A stretch of DNA of 64,000 nucleotides from Erythrobacter sp. HL-111 (GTDB lineage Bacteria > Pseudomonadota > Alphaproteobacteria > Sphingomonadales > Sphingomonadaceae), in assembly GCF_900105095.1 (NCBI RefSeq), contig NZ_LT629743.1, positions 434,001 through 498,000 of the forward strand. Direction: 5' to 3'. The translations under genes and the position numbers were made by a program. Below are positions 9,735 through 18,443 of the stretch, in pieces. Each line of letters begins with the position of its first letter. Position 1 is the stretch's first letter. The notes beneath the pieces were generated by a model, which saw only the letters and a program-made list of their open reading frames with translations, was not told the DNA's origin and ran no database searches.

Positions 9735-10538
9735 ATGATTCGCGATCTCCCGCAAGACCCGCCCGCCGATCCCTTCCTGCCGACGGAGGGCATCCACAAC
9801 CTGCGCGATTATGGCGGCTACGCGGTCGCCGAAGGCGCGCGGGTGAAACGCGGCGTCCTGTTCCGTTCGGGCCAGCATCTCGAGGCTTCCGACAGCGATC
9901 TCGAGACCATCCAGCGGCTCGGCATCCGCACCGTGATCGACCTGCGCGGCGCATCGGAGCGGACCCGCTTTCCCTGCCGCCGCCATGCCCGGTTCGATGC
10001 ACACGTGATCGCCTATGACGGGGAAACCAGCAATTCCCCGCCCCACGAAGGCGGCGGCGGGGCGATCGCCATGACCGCCGAGATCGCGCGCGAACGGATG
10101 CTGGCGGTCTACACGCGGATGCCGGTCAACCCGGCCATGATCGACATCTTCTCGCGCTATTTCGATGCGCTCGCGACCCGCGACGGGGCGAGCCTGGTGC
10201 ACTGCTTCGCGGGGAAGGACCGCACCGGGATCGCCGCGAGCCTGCTGCTCCACGTCCTGGGCGCGCACCGCGATGACGTGGTGGGCGAATACCTGCGGAC
10301 CAACGACGCGCCGACCCGCGCCGTGCTCGAACGCCAGTCCCTGCCGCGCATGGAAAAGCACTATGCCGACATCGCGCCCGAAGCGCTGGCGAACCTGATG
10401 GGCGTGCTGCCCGAATATATCGAGACCTATTTCCGCGAGGTCGAGCGCATCTCGGGCTCGCTCGACACCTACCTTTCGCGCACGCTCGGCGTGGACGACG
10501 ACAAGAAGGCGCTGCTGCGCGAACGCCTGCTGGCGTGA
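9735..10538 (+). CDS. Tyrosine-protein phosphatase (dual-specificity-like)
   Basis: This 267-residue protein belongs to the bacterial tyrosine phosphatase family related to lipid/dual-specificity phosphatases. The P-loop is VHCFAGKDRTGIAAS, with catalytic Cys and Arg in the HC(x)2GKDRTG pattern. The N-terminal NLRDYGGYAV and VIDLRGASER segments are family hallmarks. The start at ATG 9735 has a perfect GGAGG 2-6 bp upstream. The substrate cannot be inferred. It precedes trxB by 55 bp on the same strand. Confidence 0.88.
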   Translation: MIRDLPQDPPADPFLPTEGIHNLRDYGGYAVAEGARVKRGVLFRSGQHLEASDSDLETIQRLGIRTVIDLRGASERTRFPCRRHARFDAHVIAYDGETSNSPPHEGGGGAIAMTAEIARERMLAVYTRMPVNPAMIDIFSRYFDALATRDGASLVHCFAGKDRTGIAASLLLHVLGAHRDDVVGEYLRTNDAPTRAVLERQSLPRMEKHYADIAPEALANLMGVLPEYIETYFREVERISGSLDTYLSRTLGVDDDKKALLRERLLA

Positions 10539-10593
10539 CAAAAGCACCCGCTGCTCCCATATGCGGCCCGTTCCAGATCGAAAGAGACGACCA

Positions 10594-11574
10594 ATGGCTA
10601 CCCACCGCACCAAGATGCTCATCATCGGTTCCGGCCCGGCCGGTTATTCGGCGGCGATCTATGCCGCGCGCGCCATGCTGGAGCCGATCGTGGTGCAGGG
10701 CCTCCAGCCCGGCGGCCAGCTCACCATCACCACCGATGTCGAGAATTATCCCGGCTTTCGCGAGGTCATCCAAGGCCCCTGGCTGATGGAGGAAATGAAG
10801 GCGCAGGCCGAACATGTCGGCACGCGCATGATGTGGGACACGATCGTTTCGGTCGATCTCGAGAACGGCCCTCCGTTCCGCGCGATCGGCGATTCGGGCG
10901 ACGAATACATCGGCGACACGCTGGTCATCTGCACCGGCGCGCAGGCGAAATGGCTCGGCGTGCCGGGCGAACAGGAGCTGGGCGGCAAGGGCGTTTCAGC
11001 CTGCGCGACCTGCGACGGGTTCTTCTATCGCGGCAAGAAGGTCGCGGTGATCGGCGGGGGCAACACCGCGGTCGAGGAAGCGCTCTATCTCACCAACCAT
11101 TCCGACGACGTGACCCTGATCCACCGCCGCGACTCGCTTCGCGCGGAGAAGATCCTGCAGGACCGCTTCTTCAAGCACCCCAAGACGAGCGTGCTGTGGA
11201 ACAAGGTCGTCAAGAGCTTCGAGGCGGGGGAGAACGGCGCGCTCGATCACCTCGTGCTCGAGGACACGGTGACGGGCGAAAGCTCCACGTTCAAGGTCGA
11301 CGGCGCCTTCGTCGCGATCGGCCACGCGCCCGCGACCGAATTGTTCAGGGGCAAGCTGGCGATGGACGAAAGCGGCTATCTCGAGGTTGAGCCGGGCACG
11401 CCCAAGACCGCGATCCCCGGCGTCTTCGCGGCGGGCGACGTGTGCGACCACGTCTACCGCCAGGCGGTGACCGCGGCGGGCATGGGCTGCATGGCGGCCC
11501 TCGACGGCGAACGCTTCCTCGCGACGCTGGAGGCCGCGCGCAACGAGGAAGCGGCGGTCGAAGCGGCGGAGTGA
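10594..11574 (+). CDS. trxB: Thioredoxin-disulfide reductase
   Basis: This FAD enzyme reduces thioredoxin with NADPH in the cytoplasm. The 326-residue product has an FAD-binding GSGPAGYSAAIYAAR near the N-terminus, the redox motif CATC in SACATCDGFFYRG, the NADPH site VIGGGNTAVEEALYL and the second FAD motif GVFAAGDVCDHVYRQ. The frame opens 11 codons earlier, but MATHRTK at 10594 matches the family start. It ends 46 bp from a convergent MAPEG gene. Confidence 0.95.
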   Translation: MATHRTKMLIIGSGPAGYSAAIYAARAMLEPIVVQGLQPGGQLTITTDVENYPGFREVIQGPWLMEEMKAQAEHVGTRMMWDTIVSVDLENGPPFRAIGDSGDEYIGDTLVICTGAQAKWLGVPGEQELGGKGVSACATCDGFFYRGKKVAVIGGGNTAVEEALYLTNHSDDVTLIHRRDSLRAEKILQDRFFKHPKTSVLWNKVVKSFEAGENGALDHLVLEDTVTGESSTFKVDGAFVAIGHAPATELFRGKLAMDESGYLEVEPGTPKTAIPGVFAAGDVCDHVYRQAVTAAGMGCMAALDGERFLATLEAARNEEAAVEAAE

Positions 11575-11620
11575 TCGAGCGCCAGGCGTAAGTCCCCGCA
11601 GAGGCAGGGACCCGGCCGGT

Positions 11621-12091
11621 TCAGACCCCCGCCTGGTCCGCGAGGCCGAACACCGCCACCGCTGCCTGCACGATCTGCGCGGCGAGCACGAAGCTCGACA
11701 GCGCGAACAGCGCGAACCGGATCGCGACCCGGTTCACCGTCGCCTGGACGAGGCTGTGCGCAACCCGCAAGGCGACGTAAGCCCAGGCGAGCGTGACGTT
11801 GATCCCTTCGCCATGCCCGACATAGGCGAGCACGATCGCGACCGCGTAGAACAGCGTCGGCGCCTCGTGCAGGTGGTTGTAGTTGTGCGCCTTCCACTGC
11901 ACCTCGCGCGGCAGCAGCCGGTCGAGCGAGGCGTCGGGATCGCGCGCGAGGCTGTCGGGATCGACGTTCGCCTTCTGCATGGCGGGCAGGCGGGTCGCAT
12001 ACATCCACGGCCACATCACCATGGTCCACACCATCAGGGCGACCGCCGGCTGGAGGATCGCCATGCCCGAAAGGATGATCTGGTCGCGCAT
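11621..12091 (-). CDS. MAPEG family membrane protein
   Basis: This 156-residue integral membrane protein has four hydrophobic segments (about residues 8-28, 80-98, 105-120 and 128-150). It also has the family signature KAHNYNHLHEAPTLFYA, in which eukaryotic MAPEG proteins bind glutathione. Bacterial members are poorly characterised, and glutathione-dependent detoxification is only a family-level guess. The start ATG 12091 follows AGGAAGG at good spacing. It lies 11 bp downstream of a second, interrupted MAPEG copy and looks like its functional paralogue. Confidence 0.88.
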   Translation of the reverse strand: MRDQIILSGMAILQPAVALMVWTMVMWPWMYATRLPAMQKANVDPDSLARDPDASLDRLLPREVQWKAHNYNHLHEAPTLFYAVAIVLAYVGHGEGINVTLAWAYVALRVAHSLVQATVNRVAIRFALFALSSFVLAAQIVQAAVAVFGLADQAGV

Positions 12092-12102
12092 CGGCTGCCT
12101 TC

Positions 12103-12555
12103 CTAAAGCGCCGCAGGATCGGCGAAGGCGGTCGCCATCACCGCCCGCACCGCCAGCACGATCAGCGCCAGGGTCGCGGCGAGGAACAGGGCAAAGCGCA
12201 CCGGGATCGTGTTGACGAGGATCTGCCAGAGCGAATGGAGGATCCGAAAGCCCACGTAGATCTACGCGAGCGTGACATCGAGCGCGCCCGGACCGATGAC
12301 GGCGAGGATCAGCGAGATCGCGTAGAACAGGGTCGGCTGTTCGTGCAGGTGCGTGTGGTTGTGCGCCGGCCAGTTCGCCCGGTCGGGGATCACCCCTTCG
12401 AGATCGGACCCGCGCACGCCCGGCTTTCCGGGCAGGGTGGACTTGTCTTGGACCTTGGCGATCGAACCGAAACGCGGCGGGATGATCCAGAACAGGACGA
12501 CGAGCGTCCACAAGACCAGCACCGCCGCTGGCGCGAGCATCTGCGCTTGCATCAA
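12103..12555 (-). pseudogene. Second MAPEG gene interrupted by an in-frame amber codon
   Basis: The minus-strand frame from ATG 12555 encodes a MAPEG protein (PAHNHTHLHEQPTLFYAISL) for 97 codons and then meets TAG at 12264-12262. The same frame continues without another stop for 52 more codons (IYVGFRILHSLWQILVNTIP) to TAG at 12105-12103. Its length and sequence match the C-terminal half of the neighbouring paralogue. There the aligned position is Trp (LAWAYVALRVAHS versus LA*IYVGFRILHS), so a single TGG-to-TAG change explains it. A sequencing error or read-through cannot be excluded. Confidence 0.75.
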
Positions 12556-12626
12556 CCGATCCCCCGTTGATTCTTCAACCGGTTGCGGTCCTGCGAAAGC
12601 GCCGGAGGATTGTCAATTGCAACCGA

Positions 12627-13274
12627 TCAGGCGGAAAGGACGTGGAGCTGGAAATAGCCGAGCTTGCCGCGGGTTTCGCGGTGCGCGAGGCCGCGCTCGC
12701 GCGCGATCCGCCGCGCGGCGTCGGGCAGGGCGCTGCGGGTCTCGACGTGGAACTTCGCGAGCCAGGCGTGCAGGCCGCGTTCGAGCGGGCCGGGCAGGCC
12801 CGACAGGTCGCCGAAATCGACCACGTGCAGCTCGCCCCCCGGCGCGAGATGCGAGGCGGCATGGTCGAGCGCGCTCTCCCAGTCGGGAATCATCGAAAGC
12901 GAATAGGACAGCACGATCCGTTCGAACCCGGCGATATCCTCGCCGAACAGGTCCGCGGGCGCGAAGGCGCAGGCATCGCCCTGTCCGAGCCGCGCCTCGG
13001 GGCCGAGCGCCTTGCGCGCGTTCTTGAGCATCTCCTGCGAGATATCGAGCCCGTAGAGCCGCACGCCGGGCCATTTCGCCTTGATCTTCGCAAGGTTGCG
13101 CCCGGTTCCGCAGGCCACTTCGAGCACCCGCATCCCGGGACGGGCGCCCAGCCCCTCGATCAGGGTGTCGCGCCCGAAGAGGTAGTACTTGCGGGTGAGG
13201 TCGTAGATGTGGCGCTGGCCCCTGTAGACGCTGTCCATCAGCGCCGCATGGCCGGTGCCCTGCGCTTCGACCAT
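12627..13274 (-). CDS. btaB: S-adenosylmethionine:diacylglyceryl-homoserine N-methyltransferase (betaine lipid synthesis)
   Basis: This 215-residue class I methyltransferase has motif I VLEVACGTGRN and a downstream LYGLDISQEML. BtaB proteins add three methyl groups to diacylglyceryl-homoserine to give the betaine lipid DGTS. The assignment rests on its start codon overlapping the btaA stop by one base (TGATG at 13276-13272) and on length, since methyltransferases alone are hard to tell apart. DGTS replaces phospholipids when phosphate is scarce in several alphaproteobacteria. Confidence 0.88.
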   Translation of the reverse strand: MVEAQGTGHAALMDSVYRGQRHIYDLTRKYYLFGRDTLIEGLGARPGMRVLEVACGTGRNLAKIKAKWPGVRLYGLDISQEMLKNARKALGPEARLGQGDACAFAPADLFGEDIAGFERIVLSYSLSMIPDWESALDHAASHLAPGGELHVVDFGDLSGLPGPLERGLHAWLAKFHVETRSALPDAARRIARERGLAHRETRGKLGYFQLHVLSA

Positions 13275-14488
13275 CAGGCGAGCTCGTAAAGATGCACGCC
13301 GCCATAGATCGAGGAACGGTCCCGCCGCGTGAGATCGGCCGATTCCTCCTCGAGATAGCGCCATTTCGACAGGATCGCCTCGTCGAGCCGGCCGGGCAGC
13401 AGGCTCGGTTCGGCGGCGGTGCGGAACAGGACGCGCGCGCCCGGTCGGCTGGCGCGGGTGATGCGGCTCCACAGGTCGTCGAGCTGGGCGTTGTTCATCC
13501 AGTCCTGCGCGTCGAGCAGGACGAAACGGTCGAGGCTCGCTTCCTCGCGCGCGCCGATCCAGTGGACCATGTTGGCGTTGACGACATCGATCCGGTCGAT
13601 CCGCTCGCGCATGGTCTCCCAGTTGGCGCGCTGAAGATAGGGGGGCAGCGGCGCGCCCTCCGAACGGTCATACTGGCGGGCGAAGGCCTGCCAGGCGAAA
13701 TAGTTGTCCTTGATCTCGAAATCGCAGGCGAGCTTTTCCAGCCGCCGCCGCAGGACCTCGGCCATGCGCTCGTCCCCTGCGAGATGTTCGAACTGCGCCG
13801 GCGGAATGCCGAGCCCGAACAGCGAGGCGGGCTGGCTGGTGAGCCAGCGCACGAATTTCTTGTCGAAGACCGGCGCAAGCTCGCGTTCGAACACTTCGCG
13901 CTGTTCCTCCAGCGTCTGCGCCTCGAGCACTTTCGACAGGTCGATCTTGTAGAGCTTGGCGAACAGGTGCGCGAGCCCGATGAAATTGCCGAGCAGGCCC
14001 TTGCGATAGAGCCCGCGGGTGAAATAGCTGATCCGCCGCCGCCCGCGAATGTCCCGCTTTTCCCAGTAGCGGCGCGATTCCGCATCGAGGTGCGGGGCGA
14101 TCATCGTGCGATAGACCTGCGAATTTTCCTGGTGATCGGCATGGGCGAAGAAACGGTGGAAACGTTCGTAATTGGGCAGGTGGCGGATCGCGGTGATCTT
14201 GAGCTGGCCCAGGGCGACATGGGCGCGGTTGAGATCGACCGCGGTGACCCGGGCCGGGCCGGCGGTGAGATAGGACAGCGCGTTGCAGCTCCCGCTCGCG
14301 ATGCACATCAGGCGCGTGTCGGGGGTGATCGCCAGCCCTTCCATGTCGACCACCGGGTCTTCCCAGATCTGGGCATAGACCAGCCCCTTGAACGCGAGGG
14401 CGAAGGCCTTGTCGAGAAGCTTGTCCCCCACCTTCGCGTCCTTGCGGACCACCGCGTCCTCGATGATCCGCTTAGCCTGTGCTGCCAT
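13274..14488 (-). CDS. btaA: S-adenosylmethionine:diacylglycerol 3-amino-3-carboxypropyltransferase
   Basis: This 404-residue protein is a DUF3419/BtaA member. It transfers the 3-amino-3-carboxypropyl group of S-adenosylmethionine to diacylglycerol, the first step to the betaine lipid DGTS. Typical segments are YAQIWEDPVVDMEGL, LMCIASGSCNALSYL (SAM-binding loop), VTAVDLNRAHVALGQLK, RFVLLDAQDWMN and the C-terminal SSIYGGVHLYELA. The start is ATG 14488; longer in-frame starts at 14527 (ATG) and 14548 (TTG) lack better ribosome sites, and the latter would overlap a possible Pho box. It is followed at once by btaB. Confidence 0.92.
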   Translation of the reverse strand: MAAQAKRIIEDAVVRKDAKVGDKLLDKAFALAFKGLVYAQIWEDPVVDMEGLAITPDTRLMCIASGSCNALSYLTAGPARVTAVDLNRAHVALGQLKITAIRHLPNYERFHRFFAHADHQENSQVYRTMIAPHLDAESRRYWEKRDIRGRRRISYFTRGLYRKGLLGNFIGLAHLFAKLYKIDLSKVLEAQTLEEQREVFERELAPVFDKKFVRWLTSQPASLFGLGIPPAQFEHLAGDERMAEVLRRRLEKLACDFEIKDNYFAWQAFARQYDRSEGAPLPPYLQRANWETMRERIDRIDVVNANMVHWIGAREEASLDRFVLLDAQDWMNNAQLDDLWSRITRASRPGARVLFRTAAEPSLLPGRLDEAILSKWRYLEEESADLTRRDRSSIYGGVHLYELA

Positions 14489-14538
14489 TTTGCTGTGTGT
14501 CCTCGGGTTGGATAAGCGGCGAACCATATGGCCGCTGC

Positions 14539-14556
14539 GTGTCGGCAATGTGACTA
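14539..14556 (-). promoter_or_regulatory. Possible Pho box upstream of btaAB
   Basis: On the btaA coding strand, 51-68 bp before its start, two 7-mers TAGTCAC and CCGACAC are separated by 4 bp. This is the 11-bp periodicity of PhoB boxes (consensus halves CTGTCAY). Each half matches 5 of 7 positions. Phosphate control of betaine-lipid genes is known in related bacteria, which makes the site plausible; the match itself is weak. Confidence 0.3.
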
Positions 14557-14584
14557 CATGCCCTGGCTCTTGCCAGCGCGCGGC

Positions 14585-15538
14585 TCACGGCTCGTCGTGG
14601 CCCGCGAGCATCCGGGCGAAGCTATCCGGGTCGGCATTGCCGCCGGTGAGCATGATGACGCTGTCCTCGTCGAGCGGCACCTTGCCCGCCAGCGCCGCTG
14701 CGAGCGCCGCCGCGCCGCCCGGTTCGAGCACGAGGCGAAGATGGGCGAAGGCCCAGCGTTGGGCGGTGCGAACCTCCTCGTCGGTCACGGTGATGCCCGG
14801 CTCGGCACGGCCCTGCAGCACGGCGAGATTGACCGGCCTGGTCGCGGTCGGCTGGAGCGCGTCGCAGATCGTCGCAGGCGCATCGGCCCGCGCATGGACG
14901 ATCTGCCCGCTCGCGATGGCCTGCCCGACCATGTCCCAGCCGCGCGGTTCGACGATGTGGATCGCGGCCTCGGCACAGGCGAGCGCAAGCCCCGCGGCAA
15001 GGCCCCCGCCGCCGCAGCAGGCGACGATGCGCGAGGGCGAGCGGCCGAGCTGCGCTGCGATCTCGATCCCGGCGCTGCCCTGTCCCTCGATCACGCGGGG
15101 GTCGCCGAAGGCGTGCACCAGCGTGCCGCCCCGCTCCTCGATCACCCGTGCCGCCACCTCGTCGCGGTCCTCTCCGGGACGGTCGTAGAGCACGATCTCG
15201 GCCCCCATCGCGCGGGTGTTGTCGAGCTTCACCCGGGGCGCGTCGCGCGGCATGACGATGACCGCCCGCTTGCCCATCTCCCGCGCCGCCCATGCGACCC
15301 CCTGCGCGTGATTGCCCGAAGACACCGCGACCACGTCCTCGCCCTCGACATGGGACAGCGCCCACCACGCGCCCCTGATCTTGAACGCGCCGATCGGTTG
15401 CAGGCTCTCGGCCTTGGCATGGCAGCGCACCCCGCCGATCTCGACCGGCAGGAGCGGGGTGGGCGGCAGGATCGCGGCGATGCTCCGGGCGGCGGCAAGC
15501 ACGCCTTCGCGGGTCGGTTCGGGCGGGTCGAGGATCAT
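14585..15538 (-). CDS. Threonine/serine dehydratase family protein (PLP-dependent)
   Basis: This 317-residue fold-type II PLP enzyme has its Schiff-base Lys in LQPIGAFKIRGAW, the substrate-binding loop VSSGNHAQGVAWAA and the phosphate-binding glycine run CCGGGGLAAGL. Members deaminate L-threonine or L-serine to 2-oxo acids. Unlike biosynthetic IlvA it has no C-terminal ACT regulatory domain, so it resembles the short catabolic or serine-racemase-like enzymes. A 2-oxobutyrate product would feed propionyl-CoA metabolism, but that link is inference. It diverges from the polyamine gene at 15601. Confidence 0.85.
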   Translation of the reverse strand: MILDPPEPTREGVLAAARSIAAILPPTPLLPVEIGGVRCHAKAESLQPIGAFKIRGAWWALSHVEGEDVVAVSSGNHAQGVAWAAREMGKRAVIVMPRDAPRVKLDNTRAMGAEIVLYDRPGEDRDEVAARVIEERGGTLVHAFGDPRVIEGQGSAGIEIAAQLGRSPSRIVACCGGGGLAAGLALACAEAAIHIVEPRGWDMVGQAIASGQIVHARADAPATICDALQPTATRPVNLAVLQGRAEPGITVTDEEVRTAQRWAFAHLRLVLEPGGAAALAAALAGKVPLDEDSVIMLTGGNADPDSFARMLAGHDEP

Positions 15539-15600
15539 TTGTCCGCTCTAGCGCATTCGACTAAGGCACGCGCAAGATTCGAATTCGAAAGGACACCAAC

Positions 15601-16812
15601 ATGTCGACAGTCCTCGTGATCGGTGCCGGCGGGGTAAGCTCGGTCTGCGTTCACAAGATGGCGATGAACAGGCAGATCTTCACCGACATCCACCTCGCCA
15701 GCCGCACCCGCTCGAAATGCGATGCCATTGCCCGCTCGGTCAAGCAGCGCACGGGGGTCGATGTCGAAACCTACGAGATCGACGCCGAGGAAGTGCCCGC
15801 GATGGTCAACCTCATCCGCAAGGTGAAGCCCGCCCTCGTCGTCAATCTCGCGCTGCCCTACCAGGACCTGCCGATCATGGACGCCTGCCTCGAGGCGGGG
15901 GTCGATTACCTCGACACCGCGAATTACGAGCCCAAGGACGAGGCCAGGTTCGAATACAAGTGGCAATGGGCCTATCACGATCGCTTCAGGGAGGCGGGGC
16001 TGATGGCGCTGCTCGGCTCCGGCTTCGATCCGGGCGTGACCAGCGTGTTCACGATGTGGCTCAAGAAGCATAGGCTGAAGTCGATCCGCCAGCTCGACAT
16101 CCTCGATTGCAACGGGGGCGATCACGGTCAGGCCTTCGCGACCAATTTCAACCCCGAAATCAACATCCGCGAAGTCACCGCGCCCGCGCGCCACTGGGAA
16201 AACGGCGAATGGGTCGAAACCCCGGCGATGCAGGTCAGGACCGAATTCGACTTCGAGGCGGTCGGCGTCAGGAACGCCTACATGATGTATCACGAGGAAC
16301 TGGAGAGCATCACCAGGTTCAATCCCGAGATCGAGCGCGCGCGGTTCTGGATGACCTTCGGCGATGAATACATCAAGCACCTCACCGTGCTCCAGAATGT
16401 CGGCATGACCTCGATCGAGCCGGTGAAGTACCAGGGCAGGGAGATCATCCCGCTGCAATTCCTCGCCGCGGTGCTGCCCAAGCCGGAAACGCTGGGCGAG
16501 ACGACCAGGGGCAACACGAACATCGGCGTGATCGCGACCGGCGAGGCGCTCGACGGGTCGGGCGAGAAGACGTTCTACATCAACAATATCTGTTCCCACG
16601 AAGCCGCCTATCGGGAAACCGGCAACCAGGCGGTGAGCTACACGACCGGGGTTCCGGCGATGATCGGCGCGGCGATGATGGTGACCGGCCAGTGGCGCGG
16701 CGAAGGCGTGTTCAACATGGAGGAGATGGACCCCGATCCCTTCATGGAGATGCTCAACGAACACGGTCTGCCGTGGCAGGTGAAGGAGCTTGAGGGGCCC
16801 GTTGATTTTTGA
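15601..16812 (+). CDS. Carboxyspermidine/carboxynorspermidine dehydrogenase (saccharopine dehydrogenase family)
   Basis: This 403-residue protein has an N-terminal Rossmann motif (VLVIGAGGVSSVCVHKMAM) and the saccharopine dehydrogenase-like segments VNLALPYQDLPIMDACLEAG, YLDTANYEPKDEA and GSGFDPGVTSVF. The family member expected beside nspC is carboxyspermidine dehydrogenase, which condenses aspartate semialdehyde with putrescine and reduces the product with NADPH. The start is preceded by AAAGGACACCAAC. The next gene of that pathway, nspC, follows after an AT-rich 424-bp interval. A lysine-pathway saccharopine dehydrogenase is less likely in this context. Confidence 0.88.
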   Translation: MSTVLVIGAGGVSSVCVHKMAMNRQIFTDIHLASRTRSKCDAIARSVKQRTGVDVETYEIDAEEVPAMVNLIRKVKPALVVNLALPYQDLPIMDACLEAGVDYLDTANYEPKDEARFEYKWQWAYHDRFREAGLMALLGSGFDPGVTSVFTMWLKKHRLKSIRQLDILDCNGGDHGQAFATNFNPEINIREVTAPARHWENGEWVETPAMQVRTEFDFEAVGVRNAYMMYHEELESITRFNPEIERARFWMTFGDEYIKHLTVLQNVGMTSIEPVKYQGREIIPLQFLAAVLPKPETLGETTRGNTNIGVIATGEALDGSGEKTFYINNICSHEAAYRETGNQAVSYTTGVPAMIGAAMMVTGQWRGEGVFNMEEMDPDPFMEMLNEHGLPWQVKELEGPVDF

Positions 16813-16852
16813 CGGTGATTTCGTATCCCCCATCGAGTGTTGGGGGATTGAA

Positions 16853-17236
16853 ATGGCATCATGGAGAGAATTGCAGCCGCGTCTAAAGCGCGTCGAAAGT
16901 GCGCCTCCGCTGCGACGCGTCAATGGAATCGGAGTGGGCCTTCTGGGGTGGAAACGAGAGATTCCTGGAAGCCCAATGTATTTCAAGGGTTATTGGATTA
17001 GCTTCTTATTCTTACCTGTCATACCTCTGGGTTTCTATGTGGTCTCCGGTGGTTATCCAGAGTATCGCTTTCACGCAAAAATGAGTCTGTTTAACTTCGT
17101 CAGAACGTATAAATTTGGAAGCTTAATATATATAATTTCAGCGTTTTTTGAATCGGTAATTTTCTTTGTTTTGTTTTTTGGCTTGATGTTTGCCGTGGTT
17201 GGTGGCCTGCACTGGATCAAGTCTTTACTCCGTTAG
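16853..17236 (+). CDS. Small membrane protein of unknown function in AT-rich insert
   Basis: I do not recognise this 127-residue protein. It has a soluble N-terminal third (RELQPRLKRVE, GIGVGLLGWKREIPG) and two hydrophobic stretches, about residues 48-64 (ISFLFLPVIPLGFYVV) and 92-118 (LIYIISAFFESVIFFVLFFG), suggesting two or more membrane passes. Its codons are far richer in A/T than any neighbour, with runs such as TTAATATATATAATT, a sign of recent acquisition. The start is ATG 16853 after GGGGGATTGAA. It sits between two polyamine genes and ends immediately before nspC. Confidence 0.65.
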   Translation: MASWRELQPRLKRVESAPPLRRVNGIGVGLLGWKREIPGSPMYFKGYWISFLFLPVIPLGFYVVSGGYPEYRFHAKMSLFNFVRTYKFGSLIYIISAFFESVIFFVLFFGLMFAVVGGLHWIKSLLR

Positions 17237-17242
17237 GTGCTC

Positions 17243-18433
17243 ATGCAAACCAAAGCCGGCGATCCGGGCGCCTTCGCCCATTTCGACCTGTCGCGCGTCG
17301 ACAGCCCCGCCTTCGTCGTCGACGCCGCGAAGCTGCGCGCCAATTGCCGGGTGCTGGCCGAGGTGCGCGACGCGGCGGCGGCGGACGGGGCGAGCATCAA
17401 GGTGTTTGCCGCGCTCAAGGCGTTCTCGATGTGGTCGACCGCGCACATCATCGGCGAATATCTCGACGGGGTCTCGACCTCCGGCCTGTGGGAAGCGCGG
17501 CTCGCCTCCGAATTCTACGACGGCGAAATCGCGACCTATTCCGCCGCCTTCAAGCCGGACGAGCTGGAGGAGGTCTGCCGCCTGTCCGATCACGTGATCT
17601 TCAATTCGCCCGGCCAGATGCAGCGCGCCGCGCTGATCCTGGAACAGGCCGCGGCGAGCGGGGGCGACGTGTCGGTTGGCCTCAGGATCAACCCGCAGGT
17701 CGCGACCGGCGAGGTGCCGCGCTACGACCCGTCCTCGCCCGGATCGCGGCTCGGCTTCCCGCTCGACCAGTTGACCGAAGAGCACATGGAGGGCGTCGAA
17801 GGCATCCACTTCCACAACCTGTGCGAACAGGCCTTCGAACCGCTTGCGCGGACATGGGACCGGGTGTTCGACGCGATCGAGCCGTTCTTCGGCCAGCTCA
17901 AATGGATCAACATGGGCGGTGGCCACCACATCACCCGCGCCGATTACGAGCGCGAGGAACTGGTCGAATTCCTGAAAGATGCCGCCGAGGACACGGGCGC
18001 CGAGATCATCATCGAGCCGGGCGAGGCGGTCGCGCTCGACGCGGGGATCCTAATCGGCACGCTGCTCGACACAGGCTTCAACGAAGTGCCGATCGGTGTG
18101 ACCGACGTTTCCGCCACCTGCCACATGCCCGACGTGATCGAGGCGCCCTATCGCCCCGCCATGCTGAACGAACTGACCGACGACAGCATCCCGATCCGCC
18201 TCGGCGGGCCGTCCTGCCTCGCGGGCGACGTGATCGGCGATTATCGCCTGCCCGTGGCGGCCGAGCCGGGCGCGCGTTTCGCCTTTCTCGACCAGGCGCA
18301 TTATTCGATGGTCAAGACCAACACCTTCAACGGCGTGGCCCTGCCGAGCATCTGGCTGTGGGACAGCGACACCGACGCCTTGGACTGCGTCAAGCGCTTC
18401 GATTACGAGGATTTCCGCGACCGGTTGAGCTGA
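17243..18433 (+). CDS. nspC: Carboxynorspermidine/carboxyspermidine decarboxylase
   Basis: This PLP enzyme decarboxylates carboxyspermidine or carboxynorspermidine to the free polyamine. The ~396-residue product belongs to the alanine-racemase-fold decarboxylases: FAALKAFSMWSTAHII carries the PLP Lys, GIHFHNLCEQ and NMGGGHHITRADY are the barrel motifs, and EPGEAV plus TCHMPDVIEAPYRP near the C-terminus hold the substrate and catalytic residues. The start is ATG 17243; GTG 17237, directly after the preceding stop, is an alternative. It completes the S-adenosylmethionine-decarboxylase-independent spermidine route begun at 15601. Confidence 0.93.
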   Translation: MQTKAGDPGAFAHFDLSRVDSPAFVVDAAKLRANCRVLAEVRDAAAADGASIKVFAALKAFSMWSTAHIIGEYLDGVSTSGLWEARLASEFYDGEIATYSAAFKPDELEEVCRLSDHVIFNSPGQMQRAALILEQAAASGGDVSVGLRINPQVATGEVPRYDPSSPGSRLGFPLDQLTEEHMEGVEGIHFHNLCEQAFEPLARTWDRVFDAIEPFFGQLKWINMGGGHHITRADYEREELVEFLKDAAEDTGAEIIIEPGEAVALDAGILIGTLLDTGFNEVPIGVTDVSATCHMPDVIEAPYRPAMLNELTDDSIPIRLGGPSCLAGDVIGDYRLPVAAEPGARFAFLDQAHYSMVKTNTFNGVALPSIWLWDSDTDALDCVKRFDYEDFRDRLS

Positions 18434-18443
18434 CGCGGCGGCG

